Below, piece by piece: positions 37,306 through 44,804 of a DNA stretch of 64,000 bases. The notes under the pieces are model-generated. The model was not told where the DNA came from, made no database searches, and saw nothing but the letters and a program-made list of their open reading frames with translations. Positions within the stretch are counted from its first letter, which is position 1; each line of letters starts with the position of its first letter. A program made the position numbers and the translations under genes. Source of the stretch: an uncultured Bacteroidia bacterium (GTDB taxonomy: Bacteria > Bacteroidota > Bacteroidia > Bacteroidales > UBA932); assembly GCA_902785065.1 (NCBI GenBank), contig CACZXH010000010.1:24052-88051 (forward strand), read 5' to 3'.

Positions 37306-37306
37306 A

Positions 37307-37723
37307 TTACTTGTCGTTTAGATGGTTTTCGATAATGTTGGCCAGGATATCCGGGCACCGGACGGGCCGGAATGACTCCGAATCGATGAAGCCCAGGATG
37401 ACCGCCCCGTCGGCGCAGACTTCCCCGTCCTGGTTGAGGACGGCCTGCCGGACGACGAGTTTCGCCAGGGGCGCCTTGTCGATCTCGGCGACCGCGGTCA
37501 GGACATCCCCCATCCGGGCCGGATGCTTGAAACGGCACTCGACGGAGACGATCGGAATCATCACGCCGTACTCGTTCTCGCACCGCTCGATCGGGAATCC
37601 CCACTCCACCATCATCGCGTTCCGGGCAATCTCGAAATATCGGATGTAGTTGGAGTGATGGACCACCGCCATCTGGTCGGTTTCGTAGTACCGGACGGGG
37701 AAAGATACCTCAAAATGCGTCAT
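37307..37723 (-). CDS. Hotdog-fold acyl-CoA thioesterase (YbgC/4HBT type)
   Basis: The 138-residue protein shows the 4-hydroxybenzoyl-CoA thioesterase pattern [25 protein letters not shown] (about 9-33), with the catalytic Asp in [13 protein letters not shown]. It probably hydrolyses short or medium acyl-CoA. It leads the tatA-tatC-ABC-F unit. The 36 bases between it and valS are AT-rich but contain no clean TAnnTTTG element. Confidence 0.9.
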   Translation of the reverse strand: MTHFEVSFPVRYYETDQMAVVHHSNYIRYFEIARNAMMVEWGFPIERCENEYGVMIPIVSVECRFKHPARMGDVLTAVAEIDKAPLAKLVVRQAVLNQDGEVCADGAVILGFIDSESFRPVRCPDILANIIENHLNDK

Positions 37724-37759
37724 AACAAAAATGTTAATACATTAAACAATTTTGTTTTA

Positions 37760-40408
37760 TCAGCTATTTTTCAGTGCTTTCAACTGCGACTCCAAGCTTT
37801 CGATCTTGGAGAGCGAATCCGCCTCCTTCTTGCGCTCGTTCTCGATGACGGCGGCCGGCGCGTTGGCCACGAAGCGCTCGTTGGCGAGCTTTCCGCGGAC
37901 GCCGGCGAGGAATTTCTGCTGGTAAGCGAGGTCTTTTTCGAGCTTCGCGATCTCTTCCGCGACGTTCACCAGACCGCTCAGCGCGACGAACATCTCGTGG
38001 GTGCGGACCATGAATCCGACGCCCTGTCCGGAGCCGAAATCGGCCACGGTTTCGACCGTCACATTGCCCATCTTCTCGACGACCGGGAGGACATCGGCCG
38101 GGAAGCCGCCCTTGATCTTGAGGTCGAGGGTTTCCTTCGGGGCGATGTTCTTCTGGTTGCGGATGCCGCGGACGCCGTTCACGGCTTCCTCGGCGAGCTC
38201 GAAGTTCACGAGCGTCTCGGGATCGTACGGTTTCACGGCGGGAGCGGCCGCGTACATGATGGTCTCCCCTGCCTTCCGGTCTTCCATGTTCTGCCACAGT
38301 TCCTCCGTGATGAACGGCATCACCGGATGGATGAGCTTCAGCAGGGCCTCGAAGTAGCCCAGGGTGGCGTCGTATGTGGCGCGGTCCACAGGCTGGCCGA
38401 AGGCCGGCTTGATGGCCTCGAGGTACCAGGCGCAGTAATCGTCCCAGAACAGCTTGTAGATGGCCATCAGGGCATCGGAAATGCGGAATTTGCGGTAGTG
38501 GTCCTCCACGGTGGCGACCGTCTCGCTGAGTTTCGCGTCGAACCAGCGGATCGCGGCGGCCGCGGCGGGCGTCTGGGCGATGGAACCGTCGACGGAGAAG
38601 CCCTTCACCAGGCGGTAGGAGTTCCAGATCTTGTTGCAGAACGCCGCGCCCTGCTTGATCTGCGCCTCGTCATAGAAGATGTCGTTGCCGGCGGAAGAGC
38701 ACAGGAGCATGCCGATGCGGACGGCGTCTGCGCCGTAGGTTTCGATGAGGTCCAGCGGGTTCGGGGAGTTGCCCAGGGTCTTGGACATCTTCCGGCCGAT
38801 CTTGTCGCGGACGATACCGGTGAAATACACGTTGGAGAACGGTTCACGGCCCATGAACTCCTCGCCGGCCATGATCATGCGGGCCACCCAGAAGAAGATG
38901 ATGTCCGGGCCGGTCACGAGGTCGCTCGTGGGATAATAGTACGACAGGTCCGCGTTCGGCTTGTGGTCCGGATGGCCGGGCATCTCCGGGTCGAACACGG
39001 AGATGGGCCAGAGCCAGGAGCTGAACCAGGTGTCCAGCACATCCTCGTCTTGACGGAGGTCCTCCATCTTGATATCCGGGCAGATAGCCTTCGCAGCCTC
39101 AAGCGCCGCTTCCGGTGTGGCTTCCACCACGAACTGGCCGTTCGGGAGGTAGTAGGCCGGAATCCGCTGGCCCCACCAGAGCTGGCGGGAAATGCACCAG
39201 TCGTGGGCGTTCTCCATCCAGTGGCGGTAGGTGTTCACGTAGCGCTCGGGAATGAACTTCGTGCGGCCGCTTTCGACAGTTTCCAGGGCAACCTTCGCCA
39301 GGGTGTCCATCTTCAGGAACCACTGGGCGGAGAGCTTGGGCTCGATGACGGCGTTCGTCCGCTCGGAGTAGCCCACCGGCGAGGTGTAATCTTCCACTTT
39401 CACCAGGTTGCCGGCTTCTTCCAGCATCTTGACGATCTTCTTGCGGGCGACGAAGCGGTCTTCGCCGACGAGGATCTGCGCGTTCTCGTTCAGCTTGCCA
39501 TGGTCATCGATGATCTCGAGGACCGGGAGGTTGTGGCGCAGACCGATCTCATAGTCGTGTACGTCGTGCGCCGGAGTCACCTTCAGGCAGCCGGTACCGA
39601 AGTCCATCTCCACATAATCGTCCTCGATCACGGGGATTTCACGGTTGATCAGCGGGATCAGGACCTTCTTGCCGCGCAGCCAGTGATGACGCTCGTCATT
39701 CGGATTCACGCAGATAGCGGCGTCGGCCATGATGGTCTCGGGACGGGTGGTGGCAATCACGAGGAACTTGTCCGTAGGGTTACCGTTGCCGTCGGAAATG
39801 TAATAGCGGAGGTGGTAGAAATGGCTCTGGGTGTCCTTGTGGATGACTTCGTCGTCACTCACGGCCGTGAGGGCCTCGGGGTCCCAGTTCACCATCCGGA
39901 CACCCTTGTAGATCCAACCTTTGCGGTAGAAATAGACGAAGGTGTTGATAACCGCCTCGGAAAGAGCCGGTTCCATGGTGAAGCGGGTGCGGTCCCAGTC
40001 GCAGGAGCAGCCCAGCTTGCGGAGCTGCTGCAGAATGATGCCGCCGTGCTCCTCCTTCCATTCCCAGGCATGCTTCAGGAACTCCTCGCGGCCGATGTCC
40101 TCCTTGGAGATGCCCAGGGCCTTGAGTTTCGCGACCACCTTGGACTCGGTGGCGATGGAAGCGTGGTCCGTTCCCGGCACCCAACACGCGTTCTTGCCGT
40201 GCATGCGGGCGTTGCGGATGAGGACATCGTTCAGGGTATTGTTCAGGACGTGACCCATGTGCAGGATGCCCGTCACGTTGGGCGGCGGGATCACGATCGT
40301 ATAAGGTTCCTTCTCATTGGGTTCGGAATGGAAAAACTTGTGGTCCAGCCAGTAGGCGTACCATTTGTCCTCCACTTCCGCGGCATTGTACTTCGCTGCT
40401 AATTCCAT
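37760..40408 (-). CDS. valS: Valyl-tRNA synthetase
   Basis: Class Ia synthetase, 882 residues. HIGH signature: IPPPNVTGILHMGHVLNNT (about 41-59). KMSKS signature: GRKMSKTLGNSP (about 540). Between them is the CP1 editing domain (VTPAHDVHDYEIG), and WFSSWLWPISVF precedes the KMSKS loop. The C-terminus has the ValS-specific coiled coil (ISKIESLESQLKALKNS) that ends the protein. A TACTTTTG element on the minus strand at 40481-40474 lies upstream, back to back with the DUF3467 promoter. Confidence 0.97.
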   Translation of the reverse strand: MELAAKYNAAEVEDKWYAYWLDHKFFHSEPNEKEPYTIVIPPPNVTGILHMGHVLNNTLNDVLIRNARMHGKNACWVPGTDHASIATESKVVAKLKALGISKEDIGREEFLKHAWEWKEEHGGIILQQLRKLGCSCDWDRTRFTMEPALSEAVINTFVYFYRKGWIYKGVRMVNWDPEALTAVSDDEVIHKDTQSHFYHLRYYISDGNGNPTDKFLVIATTRPETIMADAAICVNPNDERHHWLRGKKVLIPLINREIPVIEDDYVEMDFGTGCLKVTPAHDVHDYEIGLRHNLPVLEIIDDHGKLNENAQILVGEDRFVARKKIVKMLEEAGNLVKVEDYTSPVGYSERTNAVIEPKLSAQWFLKMDTLAKVALETVESGRTKFIPERYVNTYRHWMENAHDWCISRQLWWGQRIPAYYLPNGQFVVEATPEAALEAAKAICPDIKMEDLRQDEDVLDTWFSSWLWPISVFDPEMPGHPDHKPNADLSYYYPTSDLVTGPDIIFFWVARMIMAGEEFMGREPFSNVYFTGIVRDKIGRKMSKTLGNSPNPLDLIETYGADAVRIGMLLCSSAGNDIFYDEAQIKQGAAFCNKIWNSYRLVKGFSVDGSIAQTPAAAAAIRWFDAKLSETVATVEDHYRKFRISDALMAIYKLFWDDYCAWYLEAIKPAFGQPVDRATYDATLGYFEALLKLIHPVMPFITEELWQNMEDRKAGETIMYAAAPAVKPYDPETLVNFELAEEAVNGVRGIRNQKNIAPKETLDLKIKGGFPADVLPVVEKMGNVTVETVADFGSGQGVGFMVRTHEMFVALSGLVNVAEEIAKLEKDLAYQQKFLAGVRGKLANERFVANAPAAVIENERKKEADSLSKIESLESQLKALKNS

Positions 40409-40438
40409 GGTTTTCTCTCGGGTTGTTCTCTCGTTGTC

Positions 40439-40459
40439 ATTCCGGGCCTGACCCGGAAT
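40439..40459. repeat. Interspersed ATTCCGGG hairpin repeat
   Basis: ATTCCGGG (40439-40446), loop CCTGA, CCCGGAAT (40452-40459), in the context GTCATTCCGGG then CCCGGAATCTCT. A second copy lies at 60358-60378 with loop CTCGA. Between valS and its promoter, so it would be in the valS leader. Confidence 0.75.
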
Positions 40460-40473
40460 CTCTATTTATCTTA

Positions 40474-40481
40474 CAAAAGTA
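40474..40481 (-). promoter_or_regulatory. -7 promoter element for valS
   Basis: TACTTTTG on the minus strand, 65 bases before the valS ATG. The ATTCCGGG hairpin repeat falls in the resulting leader. Confidence 0.5.
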
Positions 40482-40493
40482 ACGAATTTTTAT

Positions 40494-40501
40494 TAAATTT
40501 G
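40494..40501 (+). promoter_or_regulatory. -7 promoter element for the DUF3467 gene
   Basis: TAAATTTG on the plus strand, 29 bases before ATG 40531, divergent from the valS element. Confidence 0.5.
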
Positions 40502-40530
40502 CGAAACAGTAACTTGAAACGAAACCGATT

Positions 40531-40875
40531 ATGGACAATAACAATCCGAAACCCCAGCAGAACCAGCTCGCGATCGAACTCAATCCGCAGACCACGAAGG
40601 TCTCGTACTCGAACCTCGCGATCATTTCCCATTCCCGCAGCGAATTCGTGCTGGATTTCGCCGCCACCCTGCCCGGCCTGCCCAAGGCCCAGGTCGGCGA
40701 CCGCATTATCATGACCCCCGAGCACGCCAAGCGCCTGATGAACGCCCTGTTCGACAATATGTCCAAGTATGAGGCCCAGTTCGGCGTCATTGACCTGAGC
40801 GGCGGCAACAAGCCCCAGGGCGGCGCCACCTTCGACCTCAATTCCTTCGGCCCCCTGGGAGGAAACAAATCATAG
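40531..40875 (+). CDS. DUF3467 domain protein
   Basis: The 114-residue protein is one compact domain (about 12-95): LNPQTTKVSYSNLAIISHSRSEFVLDFAATLPG, then AQVGDRIIMTPEHAKRLMNAL. This is the DUF3467 pattern, found next to kdsC or RNA polymerase-related genes in many Bacteroidota. The function is unknown. Its TAG stop (40873-40875) is part of the left arm of the repeat at 40871-40907. Confidence 0.85.
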   Translation: MDNNNPKPQQNQLAIELNPQTTKVSYSNLAIISHSRSEFVLDFAATLPGLPKAQVGDRIIMTPEHAKRLMNALFDNMSKYEAQFGVIDLSGGNKPQGGATFDLNSFGPLGGNKS

Positions 40876-40907
40876 ATCTGTCATTTCGAGCGAAGTCGAG
40901 ATCTATG
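40871..40907. repeat. Interspersed repeat forming the DUF3467 stop and kdsC start
   Basis: CATAGATCT (40871-40879) and AGATCTATG (40899-40907) are perfect inverted arms around GTCATTTCGAGCGAAGTCG. The left arm carries the TAG stop of the preceding gene. The right arm carries the ATG of kdsC. The middle is a shorter version of the repeat within ispG. Confidence 0.75.
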
Positions 40908-41426
40908 AATCTGTTGGAAATCAAGGCCTTTACCCTAGACATCGACGGCGTCTTCACCGACGGCAGCATCCTTTGCACGACCGACGGCGACCTTTTGCGC
41001 GTTTACGATGCGAAGGACGGTTTCGCCATCCGCATGGCTGTGATGAACGGCTATCCGGTAGGCATTATCACCGGCGGCAGTTCCGAATCCATCCGGAAGC
41101 GGATGCTCGCGAGCGGCATCCTGCCGGAGGACGTGTATCTCCACTGCCGGGACAAGATGGACCAGTTCCGGGCGTTCTGCGAGAAATATGATCTGAAACC
41201 CGAAGAAGTGATGTATTTCGGCGACGACGTGCCTGACATCGAGGTTCTCCAGGCCGCCGGCTGCGGCGTCTGCCCGGCTGACGCAGTCGAGGAAGCGAAA
41301 GCCGTGGCGGATATCGTCTCCACCAAGCCCGGCGGCAAGGGATGCATCCGGGAAGTCATCGAACAGACGCTGAAGGCCCAGGGAAAATGGGTCTTCGACA
41401 CCGGTGTGTACAAGAAGAAGTTTTGA
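40905..41426 (+). CDS. kdsC: 3-deoxy-D-manno-octulosonate 8-phosphate phosphatase
   Basis: KdsC removes the phosphate from KDO 8-phosphate during lipid A core synthesis. The 173-residue HAD protein has motif I FTLDIDGVFTDGS (about 9-21), motif II ITGGSS (about 55-60), motif III Lys in RDKMDQF, and motif IV YFGDDVPDIEVL (about 106-117). It is a C0-type HAD with no cap, as KdsC requires. The ATG lies in the right arm of the interspersed repeat. maf follows 3 bases later. Confidence 0.9.
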   Translation: MNLLEIKAFTLDIDGVFTDGSILCTTDGDLLRVYDAKDGFAIRMAVMNGYPVGIITGGSSESIRKRMLASGILPEDVYLHCRDKMDQFRAFCEKYDLKPEEVMYFGDDVPDIEVLQAAGCGVCPADAVEEAKAVADIVSTKPGGKGCIREVIEQTLKAQGKWVFDTGVYKKKF

Positions 41427-41429
41427 CGG

Positions 41430-42026
41430 ATGGACCTGAAAGGAAAGCATGTGATCCTCGGCAGCAACTCCCCCAGAAGGCGGGAACTGCTCGCCGGCTT
41501 GAACATTGACTTCGAGGTAGATACCCGGAATAACTTCAATGAACGCTTCAGCCCTGACACACCCTATGACGAGGTCCCGCGGCTGATGTCCATCGGCAAG
41601 TCGCACGGGTTCCATCGGCCTCTGGCCCCCAACGAAATCCTTATCACCGCTGACACGATGGTCATCCTTCCGCCGTCCGACGGCCGCCCCGGCGAAATCC
41701 TGGGGAAACCCAAGGACCGCGAAGACGCGATCCGGATGCTCCGGGACCTTTCCGGCCGCGAGCACCATGTCACGACCGCCGTTACCATCCGCACCACTTC
41801 CTCGGAAGAGACCTTCACCGACACCACCGAGGTCTGGTTCAAGGACCTGACCGACGAAGAGATCACCTATTATGTCGACAACTGCCGGCCCTTCGACAAG
41901 GCCGGCGCCTATGCCATCCAGGAATGGATCGGCCACGCCGGCATCACCCGCATCGACGGCTCTTACTTCAACGTCGTCGGGTTCCCCATCCAGAAAGTAT
42001 ACGAAGCCTTGATTAAACTGATGTAG
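41430..42026 (+). CDS. maf: Maf-family nucleotide pyrophosphatase
   Basis: The 198-residue protein hydrolyses non-canonical or canonical NTPs to NMP and pyrophosphate. The signature VILGSNSPRRRELLAGLNIDF (about 8-28), with Ser-x-x-Arg, and ITADTMVILP (catalytic Asp, about 72-81) identify it, followed by GKPKDREDAIRML. It forms a compact pair with kdsC. Confidence 0.93.
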   Translation: MDLKGKHVILGSNSPRRRELLAGLNIDFEVDTRNNFNERFSPDTPYDEVPRLMSIGKSHGFHRPLAPNEILITADTMVILPPSDGRPGEILGKPKDREDAIRMLRDLSGREHHVTTAVTIRTTSSEETFTDTTEVWFKDLTDEEITYYVDNCRPFDKAGAYAIQEWIGHAGITRIDGSYFNVVGFPIQKVYEALIKLM

Positions 42027-42063
42027 AAACGCTTGTCAAGCCAAACCACAACACGAATCCATT

Positions 42064-43326
42064 ATGAAACGTTTCCTCACCAGCATCCTGACCGTCCTTT
42101 GCGCCATCGCCGCACTGGCACAGAACGTTCCCGCCCTCGAGCAGCTGAAGGCCGATCCCCGCAAGGCTTACGGCACCGACTACCCTTACGGGTTCAAGAT
42201 GGAGCCCATCACGCCCTCCCCGCGCGGCTATAATCCGTTCTATATCACCGGTTACGCCCGGCACGGCTCCCGCTACTACTGGAACGACCGCCTCTACAAG
42301 CAGCTGGACACCCTGCTGCTGGCCGCCCACGAGAAGCAGCTCCTGACCGACGAGGGCGAGGCCTTCTACGCCCGCTTCCTCGACGCGAAGCAGGAACTGA
42401 TGACCGGTATCAGCGAACTGTCCGACCTGGGCTGGCAGCAGCACCAGCAGATCGCCCGCACCATGTACGAGCGCTTCCCGGAAGTGTTCTGGAAAGGCGG
42501 CAACGTGCTCGCTATCTCCTCACTTTCAGGCCGTTGCGTCATGAGCATGTCGGCTTTCTGCCAAGAGCTGGTGCAGTGCAATCCCAAGATCGAGATCCGC
42601 GAGCAGTCCTCCCGCTTCACCCTGGACGGCGTGGTCCCGGGGGACAAAGAGAATCCCGCCTATCGCGAATGGCCCAAGGCAAAGCCGCGTTATGAGGCGA
42701 ACAGCGACAAGTTCGAGCGGGACAATTCCCTCCACGAGAAGGTGATCTCCCGGGTGTTCAAGTCCACGGAAGGCCTCCCCGGCAACATGCGCTCCATTGC
42801 CGGCAACCTGGTGAGCCTGTACACCTCCCTGCCGAATATCGACCACGAAGGAATGATGGGCGACATCCTGACCGATGCGGATATCGTCCAGAACTGGGAA
42901 ACCGCCAACCTCGGCTCCTATTCCTGGGTGTTCCGCGACCAGAACAACACCATTCCCATCCTGAAGGACTTCCTGAAGAAAGCTGATGCCGTCCTTGATG
43001 GCTCCAGCGACCGCATCGCCGACTTCCGCTTCGGCCATGACTCCTACATCGGCCCCCTGACCGTCCTGATGGGCCTGGACGGCGCCGACCTGGACCCGGA
43101 GGATCCGTATGAGGTCAAGAATGTCTATCAGAACTGGAAAACCTGCAAGGCCTCGACCATCCACCTCGTCTTCTACCGCGGCCGCCGCGCCACCGACGAT
43201 ATTCTCGTCAAGTGCCTTCTGAACGGCTACGAGGTCACGCTCCCGGTCGCCACGGACAGTTTCCCCTACTACAAGTGGTCCGACCTCCGCGCCTGCTGGC
43301 AGGCGAAGATCGACGCCGTCGAATAG
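42064..43326 (+). CDS. Secreted histidine-type phosphatase, MINPP-like
   Basis: The 420-residue protein has a signal peptide (about 1-20, ending ALAQ). RHGSR at 66-70 (His67 forms the phospho-enzyme) and GHD at 324-326 (Asp326 as proton donor) mark a branch-2 histidine phosphatase. Length and the SLSGRCVMSMSAF block recall bacterial multiple inositol-polyphosphate phosphatases, so phytate or another phosphorylated compound is the likely substrate. It has 37 bases after maf and ends at a strong terminator. Confidence 0.85.
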   Translation: MKRFLTSILTVLCAIAALAQNVPALEQLKADPRKAYGTDYPYGFKMEPITPSPRGYNPFYITGYARHGSRYYWNDRLYKQLDTLLLAAHEKQLLTDEGEAFYARFLDAKQELMTGISELSDLGWQQHQQIARTMYERFPEVFWKGGNVLAISSLSGRCVMSMSAFCQELVQCNPKIEIREQSSRFTLDGVVPGDKENPAYREWPKAKPRYEANSDKFERDNSLHEKVISRVFKSTEGLPGNMRSIAGNLVSLYTSLPNIDHEGMMGDILTDADIVQNWETANLGSYSWVFRDQNNTIPILKDFLKKADAVLDGSSDRIADFRFGHDSYIGPLTVLMGLDGADLDPEDPYEVKNVYQNWKTCKASTIHLVFYRGRRATDDILVKCLLNGYEVTLPVATDSFPYYKWSDLRACWQAKIDAVE

Positions 43327-43339
43327 CAACCACTCACAC

Positions 43340-43379
43340 AAAAAAGGTCTATGCTCCGGAAGGGACATAGACCTTTTTT
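43340..43379. terminator. Bidirectional terminator after the phosphatase gene
   Basis: GGTCTATG (43346-43353) and CATAGACC (43366-43373), with A6 before and T6 after, so it can end transcripts on both strands. Confidence 0.88.
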
Positions 43380-43384
43380 CATTG

Positions 43385-43435
43385 CCTGTGACAGGTCATA
43401 AAAAAAGAAGCGTTGGCCTGTCACAGGCGAACGCT
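43385..43435 (-). terminator. Palindromic terminator with a second pairing partner
   Basis: On the minus strand, AGCGTT (43435-43430) pairs with AACGCT (43414-43409), and between them GCCTGTGACAGGC folds on itself (43428-43416). T7 follows. A further copy of the inner palindrome, CCTGTCACAGG (43395-43385), lies just after the T-run and is complementary to it, so alternative pairing is possible. Confidence 0.75.
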
Positions 43436-43515
43436 CTACTAACCACATAATTAATAACACTAAAACTAATAACCAATAGAATGATTCCGTCAAGAGAACC
43501 TTGCTTCCTCATTCC
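43398..43515 (-). ncRNA. Candidate orphan small RNA (about 115 bases)
   Basis: A promoter at 43551-43521 (minus) should start RNA near 43515. A 27-base hairpin at 43435-43409 followed by TCTTTTTTT ends it near 43400. Nothing downstream on this strand needs it, as the next minus-strand gene (valS) is nearly 3 kb away. The transcribed text shows no known RNA family. One in-frame stretch starting TTG at 43493 reads as YWLLVLVLLIMWLVE, rich in Leu, Val and Ile, so an orphan attenuator-type leader peptide is an alternative. A relation to 4.5S or 6S RNA is not supported. Confidence 0.4.
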
Positions 43516-43520
43516 GGATA

Positions 43521-43551
43521 CAAAGGTACGACAATTATTTTGATTTGCAAA
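43521..43551 (-). promoter_or_regulatory. Strong promoter for the orphan RNA
   Basis: On the minus strand: TTTG (43551-43548), 19 bases, TACCTTTG (43528-43521), all at consensus. Phased A- and T-tracts just upstream (43552-43600) look like an UP-type element. Confidence 0.75.
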
Positions 43552-43675
43552 TTTTTTCAAAAGTTTTTTTTGAAATTTTTTTACAAATTTTATAACTATT
43601 TGATTATCAATATGGTTATCAGAAACTTATTTCCAGGGCGACCAAGAGCAAAAGGACAGTTTCGCCCTAAATACG

Positions 43676-43706
43676 ACGGAGGGAGGCCGAATCGGTCTCC
43701 CTCCGT
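43676..43706 (-). terminator. Long hairpin downstream of tdh
   Basis: ACGGAGGGAG (43676-43685) and CTCCCTCCGT (43697-43706) form a perfect 10-base stem that continues inward through CCG/CGG. It is 36 bases after the tdh stop on the minus strand. The T-run after it is weak. Confidence 0.6.
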
Positions 43707-43741
43707 GCCCGTACACGACACGATACGGTTACAATTTCAAA

Positions 43742-44698
43742 CTAAAGGAGTTTCTTCCGCAGACACTCGATCATGTCCACGGTCATGGAGTCGAGGTCAT
43801 AGGTCGGTTTCCAGTCCCATTCGGCGCGGGCGCAGCTGTCGTCCATGGAATCCGGCCACGAGTTCGCAATGGCCTGGCGGACCGGATCCACTTCGTAGCG
43901 GACCTTCAGGTCCGGGATGTATTCGCGGATCTTCGCGAAGAGGGTTTCCGGTTCGAAACTCATGGAAGCGATGTTGAAAGAGTTGCGGTGCACCAGGCGG
44001 GAAGGATCGGCCTCCATCAGGTGGACGGCGGCGCCCAGGGCGTCGGGCATGTACATCATATCCATATAGGTGCCGGGCGCGATCGGGCAGACGAACTCCT
44101 CCCCTTTCACGGCGGAGTAATACACCTCCACGGCGTAATCCGTGGTTCCGCCGCCGGGCAGGGTGACGTTCGAAATCAGGCCCGGGAAGCGGACGGAACG
44201 CGTATCGACTCCATACTTATGGAAATAGTAGTCGCTCAGGAGCTCCGTGGCCACCTTCGTGACACCGTACATGGAACGCGGACGCTGGATGGTATCCTGC
44301 GGCGTGCCCACATGGGGCGTTTCGGGCCCGAATGAGCCGATGGAACTCGGGGTGAAGACCGCGCACTTCTTCTCGCGGGCTACTTCCAGGATATTCAAAA
44401 GACCGTTCATCTGGATGTCCCAGGCCAGCAGGGGCTTTTTCTCAGCCACGGCCGACAGGAGGGCGGCGAGGTTGTAGATCGTGTCGATCGAATACTTCTG
44501 GACAATGGCGGCCAGGCCGGCGGCGTCGCGGACATCGGCCAGTTCTGCCGGACCGCTCTCCAGGAGGACGCCTTTCGGTTCAGCGCCGGGAATGTACCCG
44601 GCGACGACGGTGCTGCCAGGGATTTCCCGGCGTATTTTCATTGTCAGTTCGGAGCCGATCTGGCCCGTGGAACCTATGACAAGGACATTTTTCATCAT
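43742..44698 (-). CDS. L-threonine 3-dehydrogenase, SDR type
   Basis: The enzyme oxidises threonine to 2-amino-3-ketobutyrate with NAD+. It belongs to the extended SDR (UDP-galactose-epimerase-like) class, not to zinc Tdh. Visible are the Rossmann motif GSTGQIGSEL (about 9-18), FTPSSIGSFGPETPHVGTPQ (about 115-134), YGVTK with catalytic Tyr and Lys, GGGTTDYAVEV, and the closing WPDSMDDSCARAEWDW. The length of 318 is normal. It is divergent from kbl, whose product uses the ketobutyrate, so the two complete threonine-to-glycine cleavage. Confidence 0.92.
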   Translation of the reverse strand: MMKNVLVIGSTGQIGSELTMKIRREIPGSTVVAGYIPGAEPKGVLLESGPAELADVRDAAGLAAIVQKYSIDTIYNLAALLSAVAEKKPLLAWDIQMNGLLNILEVAREKKCAVFTPSSIGSFGPETPHVGTPQDTIQRPRSMYGVTKVATELLSDYYFHKYGVDTRSVRFPGLISNVTLPGGGTTDYAVEVYYSAVKGEEFVCPIAPGTYMDMMYMPDALGAAVHLMEADPSRLVHRNSFNIASMSFEPETLFAKIREYIPDLKVRYEVDPVRQAIANSWPDSMDDSCARAEWDWKPTYDLDSMTVDMIECLRKKLL

Positions 44699-44766
44699 CG
44701 GTTGGTTTAGTCATACAAATTTATGAGTTTTTCAGATAAAAAGGTACGATTCTCCCGGAAAATCTT

Positions 44767-44774
44767 TAAATTTG
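44767..44774 (+). promoter_or_regulatory. -7 promoter element for kbl
   Basis: TAAATTTG, a full consensus match, 30 bases before ATG 44805. An in-frame TTG at 44772 lies inside it and so is not a start. No clear -33 box. Confidence 0.55.
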
Positions 44775-44804
44775 AAAGCAGAAAATACAAAACCACCTTA
44801 TATC

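Noticed and set aside
40871-40907. Inverted arms CATAGATCT/AGATCTATG as an operator for a regulator.
   Set aside because: The core matches a repeat found elsewhere in the window, so a mobile-repeat origin is simpler.
43269-43493. Small Leu/Val-rich membrane protein gene of 74 codons on the minus strand.
   Set aside because: It starts with TTG, runs through two terminators and into the antisense of the phosphatase gene; only its first part could be a leader peptide.
43500-43521. Resemblance of CCGGAATGAGGAAGCAAGG (minus strand) to the 4.5S SRP RNA tip.
   Set aside because: The match is loose and it stands at the 5' end, so the required long pairing stem is impossible.
44772-44804. TTG start for kbl eleven codons upstream.
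   Set aside because: It overlaps the TAAATTTG promoter element, and the ATG at 44805 gives the normal Kbl start.
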